Origin: Bacillota bacterium | GTDB lineage: Bacteria; Bacillota; UBA5301; JAMCQP01 | Direction of reading: 5' to 3' | Length of the DNA stretch: 49,544 nt | Assembly: GCA_023381695.1 (NCBI GenBank) | Contig: JAMCQP010000068.1 | Span: forward strand, 1 to 49,544 | Part shown: one piece after another, positions 7,994 through 16,176 of the stretch | How the letters are laid out: each line of letters begins with the position of its first letter | Position numbering within the stretch: the first letter of the stretch is position 1 | The notes under the pieces: model-generated | Seen by the model: only the letters and a program-made list of their open reading frames with translations | Databases searched by the model: none | What the model was told of the DNA's origin: nothing | Position numbers and translations under genes: made by a program

Positions 7994-9428
7994 TGGATGA
8001 CCCCCTCGTCTTCTTTTTTGGAAAAGCAAACCGCGCCTCCGTGCCCTGGGTCGAAGCGATCTTGAATTCCCCCTCCAGATCCTCTTTCACCAGAGTCCGG
8101 ACGATCTGGAGCCCCAGACCCTGGCGAGCCAGGGGACGCACCTCACCGCCCATGCCGATCCCGTCATCCACGATGCGAATTGCCACGGTCTCTCCGTGAT
8201 CCTCAAGCTCCACCATGATCTTGCCGGTGTCCCGGCCCTTAAATGCATGATCCACCGCATTTTGCACCAGTTCGTTGACGATCAACGCCACCGGGGTGGC
8301 CTGTTCCGGCAGAAGGAGGATTGCCGGGCCGGTCACCTCGGTATGGATCTCCTTCGTGGGTTCCACCATGCCTTGCATGGTCATATTCAGGATACTGGCG
8401 ATGGTTTCCCGGATGTTTATCACATCCAGCCCTTCCTTGGACAGAACCTCGTGCACCACGGCAATGCTCATGATCCGGTTGATGCTCTCGGTGTAGGTTT
8501 TTTTCAGGATGACCGAATCCGACCGGCGCATCTGGAGCCGCAAAAGGCTGGCAATGGTCTGGAGGTTGTTCTTCACCCGGTGGTGAATCTCCTGAATGAC
8601 CGCCGATTTGACCATCAACTCCTTCTCTTTTTGCCGGATCTCGGTGATGTCCCGGATGAGAAAGATGGCGCCGATCACCTTCTCTTTCTGCAACAGCGAA
8701 ACCGCCTTCACCGAAAAGACCACCTCCTGGATCTGGACCTCGTTGGTATAGAAACCTTTCCCGCGCATGATCGCCCTGAGGGGCTGCCCGGCCAGGGCCA
8801 GCCGGTCAAAGTGCACGCCCACCACTTCTTCCGCCACCCCGGCCCTCCGGCACAGTTCCATGGCCACCGGGTTGGCGTAGGTGACAATCCCTTCATGATC
8901 AAGCATGATCAGCCCGTCGTGCATGATCGCCGGCAAGGTCCTGTCCTGCATGGCCACCTGGAGCAACGTCTCGGTAAGCTGCTCCGCGGTCTCGGCCAGG
9001 ATCTCCACCTGGGCTTCCTGGCGGACCTGCTGGGTGATGTCCTGTTCCATGATCAGCGTGCCGATGGTCTCGCCGGTGCTGTTTTTGATGGGAACCACGC
9101 TCTGCTTCACCGGCACCCCTTCCTGGGTCACCCCCCGGATGCCCAGCGAGGGGAGACCGGTCTTATGGGTCTGGATCACCGCCGGTTCGTTCTCCGCCAG
9201 GGCCGGCTGCCCAACCACGGACCATCTGTACAGGGAACGGGCGGTGGACGGGCTGGCCTCCGCCACCACGATGGCCACATCGGGGTTCTTGGTCGGGCAG
9301 TCGATGAAGACATCCGCCTGGGCGAGATCCGCCACCAGTTGCAGGTGTCGGGAGGTCTCAAGCACCTTCTCGGTATCTGCCGGGCCAAGGGCCGTATGCT
9401 GCTGGCAGAGCCGGCGGATGTTCTCCAT
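7956..9428 (-). CDS. eutW: Ethanolamine-sensing histidine kinase (EutW-like)
   Basis: Cytosolic sensor kinase predicted to detect ethanolamine and phosphorylate the adjacent ANTAR regulator. The 490-residue protein has no membrane segments. It begins with a helical sensor region typical of EutW (residues 1-135), then a PAS domain (about 165-265). The HisKA_2-type phosphoacceptor box is EIHHRVKNNLQ (His about 282) and the ATPase domain has NELVQNAVDHAF and DDGIGM. The ATG at 9428 has GGAGAG upstream. The frame stays open to 9620, but that part overlaps the terminator hairpin and is probably leader, not protein. First gene of the eut operon. Confidence 0.9.
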   Translation of the reverse strand: MENIRRLCQQHTALGPADTEKVLETSRHLQLVADLAQADVFIDCPTKNPDVAIVVAEASPSTARSLYRWSVVGQPALAENEPAVIQTHKTGLPSLGIRGVTQEGVPVKQSVVPIKNSTGETIGTLIMEQDITQQVRQEAQVEILAETAEQLTETLLQVAMQDRTLPAIMHDGLIMLDHEGIVTYANPVAMELCRRAGVAEEVVGVHFDRLALAGQPLRAIMRGKGFYTNEVQIQEVVFSVKAVSLLQKEKVIGAIFLIRDITEIRQKEKELMVKSAVIQEIHHRVKNNLQTIASLLRLQMRRSDSVILKKTYTESINRIMSIAVVHEVLSKEGLDVINIRETIASILNMTMQGMVEPTKEIHTEVTGPAILLLPEQATPVALIVNELVQNAVDHAFKGRDTGKIMVELEDHGETVAIRIVDDGIGMGGEVRPLARQGLGLQIVRTLVKEDLEGEFKIASTQGTEARFAFPKKKTRGSSSDYEAVAVGSGG

Positions 9429-9734
9429 GAGCCACTCTCCTTTTTGACAAATGTCACCGTTGAAGAAATATCTCCGTCCCCAGGCCCCCAACAGGCCCGA
9501 GACCAAAAAAGCCTTCCAAATACCATGGTAAGGTATTAAGAAGGCTCCTTTGCCGTTGTCGAACACGCCGTTGTATTCGCCGTTTATTTTTATGTAAGAT
9601 CTTATTCCGCGTCCAGTCACAAATTCCTTCTAAATTTAACTGTGTCGGCAGATTTTTTTTGCAAGTCAGGCAAATGATCGCCTGCGCCGATGGCAAGCAG
9701 CAGCTTCCGGTTAGCCACTGCCTCCTGCCGCCTC
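9429..9734. other. Intergenic leader between queF and eutW
   Basis: This 306-base gap holds the 5' leader of the eut operon, including the hairpin/terminator element at 9505-9577 and the ribosome binding site before eutW. Three AACGGC repeats occur in the leader. I found no convincing -35/-10 pair; TTGCAA at about 9664 with an A-rich spacer is the best but weak candidate. No terminator after queF is evident, so some read-through from queF into eut is possible. Confidence 0.5.
9505..9577 (-). promoter_or_regulatory. Predicted ANTAR dual hairpin and terminator in the eutW leader
   Basis: On the minus strand, hairpin 1 is AATAC/GTGTT (9577-9562) with hexaloop AACGGC. Hairpin 2 is GGC/GCC (9554-9543) with hexaloop AAAGGA. 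Both loops have A at position 1 and G at position 4, the known ANTAR signature. The 3' arm of hairpin 2 lies in the 5' arm of a strong terminator: AGCCTTCTTAATACC (9546-9532) pairs with GGTATTTGGAAGGCT (9524-9510), 14 of 15 positions, loop TTACCAT, then a run of T. Binding by EutV would hold hairpin 2 and block the terminator. This suggests the operon controls its own regulators. Confidence 0.7.
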
Positions 9735-10139
9735 CTACCAGTTGTAAGCGGCGGCCACCCGTGTGCCCAGACCGCCGCGGTCGTGGAACTCGGCTTCCAC
9801 CTGCATCTTCACCGGGTTGCATACCTTCACCAGGTCCTGCAACACGCGATTGACCACGTGCTCCTGAAGGATGCCGACGTTGCGATAAGAGAGCAGGTAG
9901 TACTTGAGCGACTTGAGTTCGATGAGCCGCTCCCGCGGCACATATTTGATGCTCAGGAGGGCGAAGTCCGGCAGGCCGGTCCAGGGGCAGACCGCGGTAA
10001 ACTCTTCGGTATAGTACTCCACGATGGTCTCCCGGCCCGGATAGGCATAGGGCATGGTCTCCAGGATTTCGTGGTCGATGGCCTCCTCGCCGTGGACGTC
10101 GAAACGCCTGGCGCTGTATTTGTCAATGTTCTGTTCCAT
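9735..10139 (-). CDS. queF: NADPH-dependent 7-cyano-7-deazaguanine reductase QueF
   Basis: Reduces the nitrile of preQ0 to the amine preQ1 in queuosine biosynthesis. The 134-residue product has the length of the unimodular (YkvM) QueF class. It carries the catalytic Cys in [13 protein letters not shown] and the QueF substrate motif [14 protein letters not shown], with a conserved HVVNR near the C-terminal part. ATG start at 10139 with GAAAGGGGACGGAG upstream. It follows queT by 52 bases, so transporter and reductase form a small queuosine unit. Confidence 0.95.
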   Translation of the reverse strand: MEQNIDKYSARRFDVHGEEAIDHEILETMPYAYPGRETIVEYYTEEFTAVCPWTGLPDFALLSIKYVPRERLIELKSLKYYLLSYRNVGILQEHVVNRVLQDLVKVCNPVKMQVEAEFHDRGGLGTRVAAAYNW

Positions 10140-10191
10140 GATCTCCGTCCCCTTTCTCCTGAACCATTTGTGATTTCCGTCTTCCCCATCA

Positions 10192-10677
10192 TTAAAAACC
10201 GGCCTTCTCCGAGATCCAGCGCATCAAGGGCACCCCGCCGGTTACCAGAAGGAGTTCGGGGACCAGGATGCTGCCGAAAGCAGGCCAGAACGGCAAATGC
10301 GCCGCGGCAAACAGCATCGCCGCCACGGCCAGCGCGATCCAGACCGCGAAAACCGCCGCCCCGGCATAGGCATTTGTTTTATTGCCGATGAACCACGCCA
10401 GATAACCGCCAGCCAGGTTCATGAGTGGCATCCAGGCCAATTCCCAGACGCCGGCGTAGGGGCTGATGAGGTTGGCGGCCCCGACGCCGATGGCCATGGC
10501 CCAGATGGTGTGCTTCCTGAAGATTACCAGCGACTTGACGGCCTCGGCCACCCGGAACTGCAGGATCGCAAACGAGATCGGCGCCAGAAGGTAGACCATC
10601 ACCGCATAAAGCGCGGCAACCACGCCGATTTCGGCTATCTGCCTGGTTTTTGTTGACTCCTTCGGCTCTACGCGCAT
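10192..10677 (-). CDS. queT: Queuosine precursor transporter QueT
   Basis: Predicted membrane substrate-binding component of an ECF-type importer for preQ0/preQ1. The 161-residue protein is mostly hydrophobic with about five to six membrane segments. It has the QueT-type block [14 protein letters not shown] followed by a conserved [16 protein letters not shown] at 10677 is chosen because GGGGGAG lies six bases upstream; a TTG at 10683 is also in frame. It lies between the amidohydrolase remnant and queF. I looked for a preQ1 riboswitch in the short upstream gap and did not see one. Confidence 0.88.
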   Translation of the reverse strand: MRVEPKESTKTRQIAEIGVVAALYAVMVYLLAPISFAILQFRVAEAVKSLVIFRKHTIWAMAIGVGAANLISPYAGVWELAWMPLMNLAGGYLAWFIGNKTNAYAGAAVFAVWIALAVAAMLFAAAHLPFWPAFGSILVPELLLVTGGVPLMRWISEKAGF

Positions 10678-10712
10678 CAGCAACTCCCCCGCCCAAATCC
10701 TTTTTCATAGTT

Positions 10713-11744
10713 TTATCCAACGTTTTGGTGAACAATCCGTCCTTCCAGAATCGTGAGGAGAACCTCCGTTTTGAGAAGCTCATCCACCGGGCAGGCCAGG
10801 ATATTGCGGGACAGCGCCACAATATCGGCTCTCTTGCCCGGTTCCAACGAGCCGAGATCCCCCTCCCGCCAGTTTGCAAAGGCGGGGGTGGCCGTAAAGC
10901 CCCGGATCGCCTGGGAAACGCGGATCGTTTCGCCACTATTGGCGTTTAGAGGGCTGCTCACCGCGTGGATCCCGAGCAGGGGCTCAAAGCCGATCAACGG
11001 ACTGCCGCCGGGGCGGGGCGGGTAGACCCCGCCACCGTACGGCCAGTCGCTGTTGACCTCCATCCGGTACCCGGCGGAAAGCGACCTCCGCACCATCTGA
11101 TTGACCCGGTTCACCCCGTTTTCATAGAGCATCCCCACCGGCTGCCCGGAATCATCCAGGGGCATCTCCTGCGGCGGCAGCCGCCAGGACGCCACCTTCA
11201 GGAGTTTGAGCGCCGCGGTGTTCAACCAGGCGGAGTGCCCGTCCCGGCTGGTCAGCACCGCCGGGTGGGACGGGACAAGCTCATCCAGCAGGCGGCGATT
11301 CGGAACCACCCCCGGCGGGAAGGCCAGATCCGCCCAACCGTGGCCGATCACCCGTTCTCCGGCCTTCAACTCCCCGGCCTTTGAGCCTCCGGCCTTCAGC
11401 GTCGCACCTCCTGATTCTCCAGACATGGACGCGCCGATGGACTCGTGCAGGCGGGCGGCGATGGCTGCGGGGGTCTCGCACCCCCGCAGGTCAATCTGCG
11501 CCAGAAACAGCGCCCCGTCCACCAGGTGAATGTGCGATTCCCAGAAGCCGGGCAGGGCCATGGCCCCCTCCAGGTCAATCTCGACCGCGCCTCGGCCGGT
11601 GGCCGTCCGGACCTCCTCCAGATCCCCGACAGCCGCAATCCGCCCGCGGGAAACCCCGATACTGGCCTGCACGGCATCATTCCCATCCGCCGTGAGAACC
11701 TGCGCGTTTTTCAATATGAACCGATCCGCGGAAGTATCAATCAT
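10713..11744 (-). pseudogene. YtcJ-like amidohydrolase with a large in-frame internal deletion
   Basis: Family 3 amidohydrolases of the YtcJ type are usually about 530 residues; this frame encodes 343. The N-terminal part is intact, with the metal-binding SHIHL, the GHGWADL block and LTSRDGHSAWLNTAAL. The C-terminal part is also recognisable, with the late Asp in NSDWPYG and GSLEPGKRADIVALS. At about residue 230, after MVRRSLSA, the sequence jumps straight to GYRMEVNSDWP. Roughly 190 residues holding the bridging Lys/Glu and the two later His ligands are missing. The frame is open, so a shortened protein may still be made, but catalysis is unlikely. A dead transposon lies just upstream. Confidence 0.75.
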
Positions 11745-11861
11745 GTGCCGCCTCCGATTAACTTTTACCTGTCTTATCCTGCCTTATTCAGTTTTGACGC
11801 CGCAGCAGAAAATCCCAACAATTATCCGCCGTTCTCCTTTCATGGACAAACATCCCATAAA

Positions 11862-11952
11862 GGTTCCTGCTTCATCGATGGGCTGAACCCGAAGGGTTGA
11901 ACTCCCATTTCCACAGGCGTAAGTTTCCGCCGAACTGGCGGTACGTTTGGGG
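11862..11952 (-). ncRNA. Right end of the IS element; probable remnant of the TnpB guide RNA (reRNA/omega RNA)
   Basis: TnpB elements express an RNA from the 3' end of tnpB whose scaffold ends at the right end of the element. Immediately after the tnpB stop the minus strand has two compact hairpins: CCGCC/GGCGG around AGTTC (about 11930-11944) and AACCC/GGGTT around TTC (about 11887-11899). It ends with GATGAAGCAGGAACC, a sequence typical of right ends of this class. The guide would be the flank starting TTTATGGGATG. Since TnpB is broken, any RNA made would lack its own nuclease. Confidence 0.55.
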
Positions 11953-12673
11953 CTATCCAACCAGTGACGCAAGGTTCTGCGCTGCGTTCAGGTCTCGATC
12001 ATGGATGGTCCCACACTCTGGGTCCGGGAGCCCTTCTGCTTGCGACTCAGACGCCGCGAAAGGCGCTTCAGCCCGCGAAGCATCTGCTCCAGAGGCTTAG
12101 GGGCATCAATCTTCTCGCCGGTGGACAGGGCGGCGAAGGAGGAAAGCCCCACGTCGATGCCGACAACCTCGCCCTGAACGGGTTCCGGTTCCGGACGCTC
12201 CATCTCTACCGCCAGGCTCACAAACCAGCGATCAGCCTCACGGCTCACGGTGGCCGACAGGATGCGACCTTCCAAGGAAGGGAGTTCCTTGAGCCGAACA
12301 GAATGTGCATGGCACCTGTCAACCGGAATGAGTCGTGCCGACCCTTCTTCTTGAACTTGGAGAATCCGACTTTCCGACCGGCCTTGAGACCCTGAAAGAA
12401 GTTGCGGAAGGCGTTGTCCAGGTTGCGCAAAGCCTCTTGTGGAGCGCATTTGGAAACCTCATACATCCAAGGAAAGTCAGTCTTCTTGAGGGTGTTCAGT
12501 TCCTTGTGTTGGGAGATGGCGTTGGTGCGCTTCTTTTCCTGCTCCCAGAGGGCGATTCGGCGGGCGAGACCCCAGTTATAGGCGAAGCGGGCAGCCCCAG
12601 CATGTTTGGCAAGGAGGATGCATTGCTCCTTGTTGGGGTCCAGTTCATAGCGGTAGGCCCGGTTAATCAGCAT
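11953..12673 (-). pseudogene. tnpB: TnpB RNA-guided nuclease remnant, frameshifted and internally deleted
   Basis: The frame opens at ATG 12673 (LINRAYRYELDPNKEQ after Met) and runs through RFAYNWGLARR and KKGRHDSFRLTGAMH. It breaks near 12300 and resumes in another frame at RLKELPSLEGRILS. The first RuvC aspartate is present in GIDVGLSSFAALS. After LSRKQKGS (about 12030) sequence is missing, and the tail resumes out of frame as PECGTIHDRDLNAAQNLASL. The RuvC-II glutamate region and first zinc-finger CxxC are lost. About 720 bases remain of a normal 1.15-1.2 kb. Nuclease activity is not expected. Confidence 0.82.
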
Positions 12674-12893
12674 GGTTGATAGCCTCCAAAGCCTTCTGCG
12701 CCTTATGTTTGGCTGAACGCCGCCCGTAGAGTCTGGCACAGAAAGAGGTGAGCACTTCGATCATGTCTTGCACCAGGTCATCCTTGCCGTCACCTTTATC
12801 CACGACCATCACTCGTCGCCCTTGAGCTGCCAAAGCCGCCTCGATGTACTCGCACCCGAACCGCATTAGCCGATCACACGGTTCATCACCCAA
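12663..12893 (-). pseudogene. tnpA: IS607 serine recombinase (TnpA), C-terminal fragment
   Basis: About 70 residues match the C-terminal part of IS607-type serine recombinases: CDRLMRFGCEYIEAALAAQG, then VMVVDKGDGKDDLVQDM and TSFCARLYGRRSAK. The DNA-binding MerR-like N-terminus and the catalytic serine domain are missing, so this is a 5'-truncated copy. It overlaps the tnpB start by 11 bases, the normal arrangement in IS607. The in-frame ATG at 12893 is accidental. Upstream lies unrelated sequence and the promoter of the rrf2 gene on the other strand. Confidence 0.8.
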
Positions 12894-12951
12894 CTGATAT
12901 TATATCACTGTTGGGTATGTTTGCCCACAAATTTGTGATCTGTTACAACCC

Positions 12952-13005
12952 TTGACATTAGATGGAAAAGGTGGTAACTTTTATTTGGACCATAGCTATC
13001 CAAAT
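12952..13005 (+). promoter_or_regulatory. Promoter and palindromic operator of the rrf2-cytochrome operon
   Basis: TTGACA at 12952-12957, a 17-base spacer and TAACTT at 12975-12980 form a good sigma-70/A promoter. Just downstream, overlapping the expected transcription start, is an inverted repeat ATTTGGA (12983-12989) and TCCAAAT (12999-13005) with a nine-base spacer. Rrf2 regulators bind such palindromes and commonly repress their own operon, so this is the probable Rrf2 site. Confidence 0.75.
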
Positions 13006-13025
13006 ATATTGTGAAGGGGTGCACT

Positions 13026-13502
13026 ATGCCCATCCTGGATCGCACCGATTACGCCATCCGCGCTCTGGTGGAAATCGCCCGGGCTACCCCGGCGGAAGGC
13101 AGCCTGGGAACCGAAGAGATTGGCCGCCGGCAGGGAATCCCCCCTCTTTTTTTACATAAAGTCCTGCGTGAACTGGTGGAGGCGGGCATTCTCACCGCCA
13201 GCCGGGGGCGGAAAGGTGGGTTGCGGCTCGCCCGCCCTCCTGCCGGGATAACCCTCGAAGCGGTGGTGGAGGCCACCCAGGGAGGGATTCGCCTTCGCCC
13301 GTGCGTCCTGGGGGACGGGAATTGTTCACGGGAGGACATCTGCCCGGTGCGCAAGCTCTGGCAGGAGATGCAGGGCGGTATATTGGAACGGTTGGCCGGG
13401 ACGACCCTGGCCGACCTCTTGCCTGAAGAGAAGGAAGCAGGTGCTTACCAGTGGGGCAAGGGAGGCACAAACACAAGATCTTCGGAGGTGAAGGAAAGTT
13501 GA
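13026..13502 (+). CDS. Rrf2-family regulator with a three-cysteine Fe-S motif
   Basis: The 158-residue protein has an N-terminal winged helix (PILDRTDYAIRALVEIA after Met, recognition region LFLHKVLRELVEAG, wing SRGRKGGLRLA). Cysteines C-x6-C-x5-C in CVLGDGNCSREDIC match the cluster-binding loop of the IscR/NsrR/RsrR group. Members sense nitric oxide, redox state or Fe-S status through this cluster. ATG at 13026 has AGGGG upstream. Its last codons overlap the TTG start of the cytochrome, so regulator and cytochrome are one operon. Sensing of nitrogen oxides is an inference from the neighbour. Confidence 0.9.
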   Translation: MPILDRTDYAIRALVEIARATPAEGSLGTEEIGRRQGIPPLFLHKVLRELVEAGILTASRGRKGGLRLARPPAGITLEAVVEATQGGIRLRPCVLGDGNCSREDICPVRKLWQEMQGGILERLAGTTLADLLPEEKEAGAYQWGKGGTNTRSSEVKES

Positions 13503-14701
13503 AACATCTCATCCGTATTTTGGGATTCAGTACCATGCTGTTCTTGGCTTTAGCCCTGCCGGCAGCGGCCCAGGACAGCAAGTGTGTCCAATGCCACCGC
13601 GCCGCCACCCCTGGTGTCGTCCGGGACTGGCAGGCAGGCAAGATGGGAAACAAGGTGGACTGCGCCACCTGCCACGGCAACCAGCATACCACCGCCGCTG
13701 ATGCCGCCAGGGCGAAAATGCCCACGGCTTCCACCTGCGCCACCTGTCATGAGAAAAAGGCGAAAGAATTTCAGGGCGGCAAACACGCCGCAGCCTGGGT
13801 GGCCATGAACGCCATGCCACGCACGGCCAGCCAGCCGGCTCCCATGATCGACGGGCGAAGCGGCTGCGGATCCTGCCATAGCATAGGCAAGGACGGCGGC
13901 AAATGCGATTCCTGCCATACCAGGCACACCTTCTCCGTCCAGGAAGCCCGCTCGCCGCAAGCCTGCCAGACCTGCCACATGGGGTTTGACCACCCCCAGT
14001 GGGAGATGTGGTCCACCTCCAAACACGGGACCATCTATCTGACGGATAAAGCAAGCGGACGCGCTCCCACCTGCCAGACCTGCCATATGCCAAAGGGCGA
14101 TCACGGCGTCCTCACCGCCTGGGGATTTTTGGCCTTGCGCCTGCCGGAGAACGATCCGGCCTGGCTCCAGGATCGGGTGACGATCCTCAAGGCGCTGGGA
14201 GTCCTGGACCCGCAGGGGAATCCCACCCCGCGGCTGGATGTGGTCAAAGCCGGCAACGTGGCCCGTTTGACGGCGGCGGACTGGCAACGCGAAAGGGATA
14301 AGATGGTTAAGATCTGCGGCCAGTGCCATGGTTCTTCCTTTGCCAGCCGCCAGCTGGAGGCCGGGGACCGCATGATTGATACTTCCGATCACCTCATGGC
14401 GGAAGCCATCGAAGTCGTGGCCGGCCTCTACCACGACGGGATCATCGCCAAACCCGCGGGCTATGCTTACGCTTATCCCGATCTGTTGACCTTCTACGAC
14501 GCCGCCACCCCCATCGAGCAGAAACTCTACGAGATGCTGATGGAATACCGGATGCGCGCTTTCCAGGGCGTCTTCCACGGCAACCCGGACTACGCTCACT
14601 GGTACGGGTACGCGCCTCTGAAGACCGCGCTGGTTGAGGTCCAGGCAGAGGCGCAACGTATGCGCCAGGCCGCGGGAAAACCCCTTCCCGAGAAGCGCTG
14701 A
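13499..14701 (+). CDS. Secreted octaheme cytochrome c, hydroxylamine oxidoreductase-like
   Basis: The 400-residue protein starts with a Sec signal peptide (hydrophobic core, likely cut after LPAAA at about residue 24), so it acts outside the membrane. Eight CxxCH heme sites start at about residues 29, 55, 80, 123, 136, 156, 192 and 273. The last is separated by a long spacer, the layout of octaheme HAO-type proteins. In this superfamily proteins either oxidise hydroxylamine or reduce nitrite, hydroxylamine or nitric oxide; the crosslinking Tyr cannot be judged by eye. The TTG start overlaps the rrf2 stop. No membrane quinol oxidase partner is encoded next to it. Confidence 0.85.
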   Translation: MKHLIRILGFSTMLFLALALPAAAQDSKCVQCHRAATPGVVRDWQAGKMGNKVDCATCHGNQHTTAADAARAKMPTASTCATCHEKKAKEFQGGKHAAAWVAMNAMPRTASQPAPMIDGRSGCGSCHSIGKDGGKCDSCHTRHTFSVQEARSPQACQTCHMGFDHPQWEMWSTSKHGTIYLTDKASGRAPTCQTCHMPKGDHGVLTAWGFLALRLPENDPAWLQDRVTILKALGVLDPQGNPTPRLDVVKAGNVARLTAADWQRERDKMVKICGQCHGSSFASRQLEAGDRMIDTSDHLMAEAIEVVAGLYHDGIIAKPAGYAYAYPDLLTFYDAATPIEQKLYEMLMEYRMRAFQGVFHGNPDYAHWYGYAPLKTALVEVQAEAQRMRQAAGKPLPEKR

Positions 14702-14747
14702 CCGAAGCGCTAACGTGATTTCCTGCTTCCCCTTGCCCCTCTGTTAA

Positions 14748-14773
14748 ACGGCCACGCCTCACGACGTGGCCGT
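14748..14773. terminator. Hairpin between the convergent cytochrome and nucleoside operons
   Basis: ACGGCCACG and CGTGGCCGT form a perfect nine-base stem around CCTCACGA. It lies 47 bases after the cytochrome stop and overlaps the last codons of the deaminase gene from the other side. There is no long T run in either direction, so it may be a weak bidirectional terminator or an RNA-stabilising hairpin. Confidence 0.45.
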
Positions 14774-16174
14774 GCCCATATTCTGGGTATTCGGCTGGGT
14801 CTCGTCCGCAAAGCGTGTGCGGGGCAGGCTTTGAACGAATCTGGGCTGGGCCAGGGACGCCCTCTCGAAGATCCGCCGGAGGGTTGCCTCAGCCCTGGCC
14901 ACCACCTTGGTCTCGTCCACCATCGTAAGCCTGCCACCCTCGACCACGGGCCGACCCCCCACGAATACCGTGTCCACGTCCCGTTCGCTCGAACAGAAGA
15001 CCAGGTTGGCCTCAACGTTGACCATGGGCGTCCAGCGGGGCGCGGTTACGTCCAGCAGAACCAGGTCTGCATAGAAGCCCGGAGCTATCTGCCCGAGGCG
15101 TCCGGCGAGGCCGAGCGCCTGTGCATTCACCCTGGTGGCCATCCTCAACGCCTGCCGGGTCCTGATCGCCCCGGGAGCCGCCTCAATGGCATTCTGGACC
15201 ACAACCGCCATCCGCAGTTCCTCAAACATGTTCATGTCGTCGTTGCATGAGGCGCAGTCGCTTCCCAGCCCGACCCGCACGCCCTGAGCCACCAGGCCGG
15301 CAGCGCGGCACACCTTGCCCCCGCAGCCGTGAACGGTCGGGCAGAACACCGCGGTCGTGCCGGATTGAGCAAGCAACCCGGCGTCCCCGGGGCCAAGCAA
15401 AATGCAATGGGCCGCCAGCGTCCTTGGACCGAGGATGCCCGTCTCCGCCAGCAACTGGACCGGCGTCTTGTGGTACCGTTCCTTGAGCACCGCCACCTCA
15501 CGCTCGGATTGCGCCACATGAAGGTGGAGCCCCAGCGCTTCCCGGCCCGCCGCTTCCGCCAGTTCGCGCAGCCATTCAGGCCGGACCGTGTCGGCCGCGT
15601 GCGGGGCAAAGAATGGGGTAACCAGGGGGTGGCGTCCTTTCCATTTCTCCACGAAGGCGAAGGCGGCCTCAAGCTCGCCCTCACCGGTAAAAGGACCGTC
15701 GGCGCTCATCACCGTATGCCCGAGCATGCCTCTGATCCCGGCATCCACACAGGCACGGGCGATCTCCTCCATGAAGAAATAGTGATCAACCAGGCATGTG
15801 GTGCCGGCTTTGAGGCTTTCCACAGCCCCAAGCATGGCGAGGTCGTAGATGTCTTCCTGCCTGAGCACCTTCTCCAGCGGCCACATGATGTTGTACAGCA
15901 CGTCGGGAACGTCGTGCGTAATACCCCTCATGGTGGACATGGCCATGTGGGAGTGAGCATTGATGAGGCCCGGAAGGGCGAGTTTCCCCCGGCCGTCGAT
16001 GGTCCGTCCGGCGCGGAATCCGGCGCGCAGCTCGGGGTCCCTCCCGACTGCCACGATCTCATGGCCCTTGATCGCGATTGCGCCATGCCGCCAGGCGGTA
16101 TCATGGTCATCGAGCGTGAGCACCATGGCGTCGGAGATCAGATAGTCTACCTCTTGCAGTCTCTGGCCGGACAT
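14759..16174 (-). CDS. Amidohydrolase of the MTA/SAH (nucleoside) deaminase group
   Basis: Metal-dependent deaminase, most likely acting on adenine nucleosides or related purines. The 471-residue protein has the TIM-barrel metal ligands of this family: NAHSHM near residue 75, HLHVAQSE with a later His, LAAHCILL, and the catalytic Asp in LGSDCAS. It is the last gene of the nucleoside operon, two bases after the phosphorylase gene, which supports a nucleoside or base substrate. Members of the AtzA/TrzN subgroup look alike, so guanine, cytosine or triazine-type substrates cannot be excluded. Confidence 0.82.
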   Translation of the reverse strand: MSGQRLQEVDYLISDAMVLTLDDHDTAWRHGAIAIKGHEIVAVGRDPELRAGFRAGRTIDGRGKLALPGLINAHSHMAMSTMRGITHDVPDVLYNIMWPLEKVLRQEDIYDLAMLGAVESLKAGTTCLVDHYFFMEEIARACVDAGIRGMLGHTVMSADGPFTGEGELEAAFAFVEKWKGRHPLVTPFFAPHAADTVRPEWLRELAEAAGREALGLHLHVAQSEREVAVLKERYHKTPVQLLAETGILGPRTLAAHCILLGPGDAGLLAQSGTTAVFCPTVHGCGGKVCRAAGLVAQGVRVGLGSDCASCNDDMNMFEELRMAVVVQNAIEAAPGAIRTRQALRMATRVNAQALGLAGRLGQIAPGFYADLVLLDVTAPRWTPMVNVEANLVFCSSERDVDTVFVGGRPVVEGGRLTMVDETKVVARAEATLRRIFERASLAQPRFVQSLPRTRFADETQPNTQNMGTATS

Positions 16175-16176
16175 CG

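Larger units (their letters stand above)
11862..12893 (-). mobile_element. Decayed IS607-type insertion sequence (serine recombinase plus TnpB)
   Basis: The two genes overlap in the IS607 order, recombinase (tnpA) then tnpB. The recombinase is cut at its 5' end, tnpB has a frameshift and an internal deletion, and the right end with guide-RNA-like hairpins is preserved. IS607 elements lack terminal inverted repeats, so the exact outer boundaries cannot be set from sequence. The left boundary is where recombinase similarity stops (about 12893) and the right boundary is the conserved end near 11862. The element cannot move by itself. Confidence 0.8.

Noticed and set aside
9429..9620. N-terminal extension of EutW from a GTG at 9620
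   Set aside because: There is a modest upstream purine stretch, but the extension runs through the terminator and twin hairpins and does not resemble EutW. The ATG at 9428 has a better site.
7159..9734. Adenosylcobalamin riboswitch in the eut region
   Set aside because: I looked for the conserved cobalamin-box GCCACTG in the gaps and leaders and did not find it with the expected surroundings.
10678..10712. preQ1 riboswitch before queT
   Set aside because: The gap is only about 35 bases and shows no hairpin followed by the A-rich tail and CUAAGG-like end.
11784..11972. Small ORF over the IS right end
   Set aside because: It overlaps the tnpB tail and guide-RNA hairpins, has no ribosome binding site and encodes nothing recognisable.
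13049..14762. Minus-strand frames opposite rrf2 and the cytochrome
   Set aside because: They are antisense shadows; the plus strand has signal peptide, eight heme motifs and a promoter.
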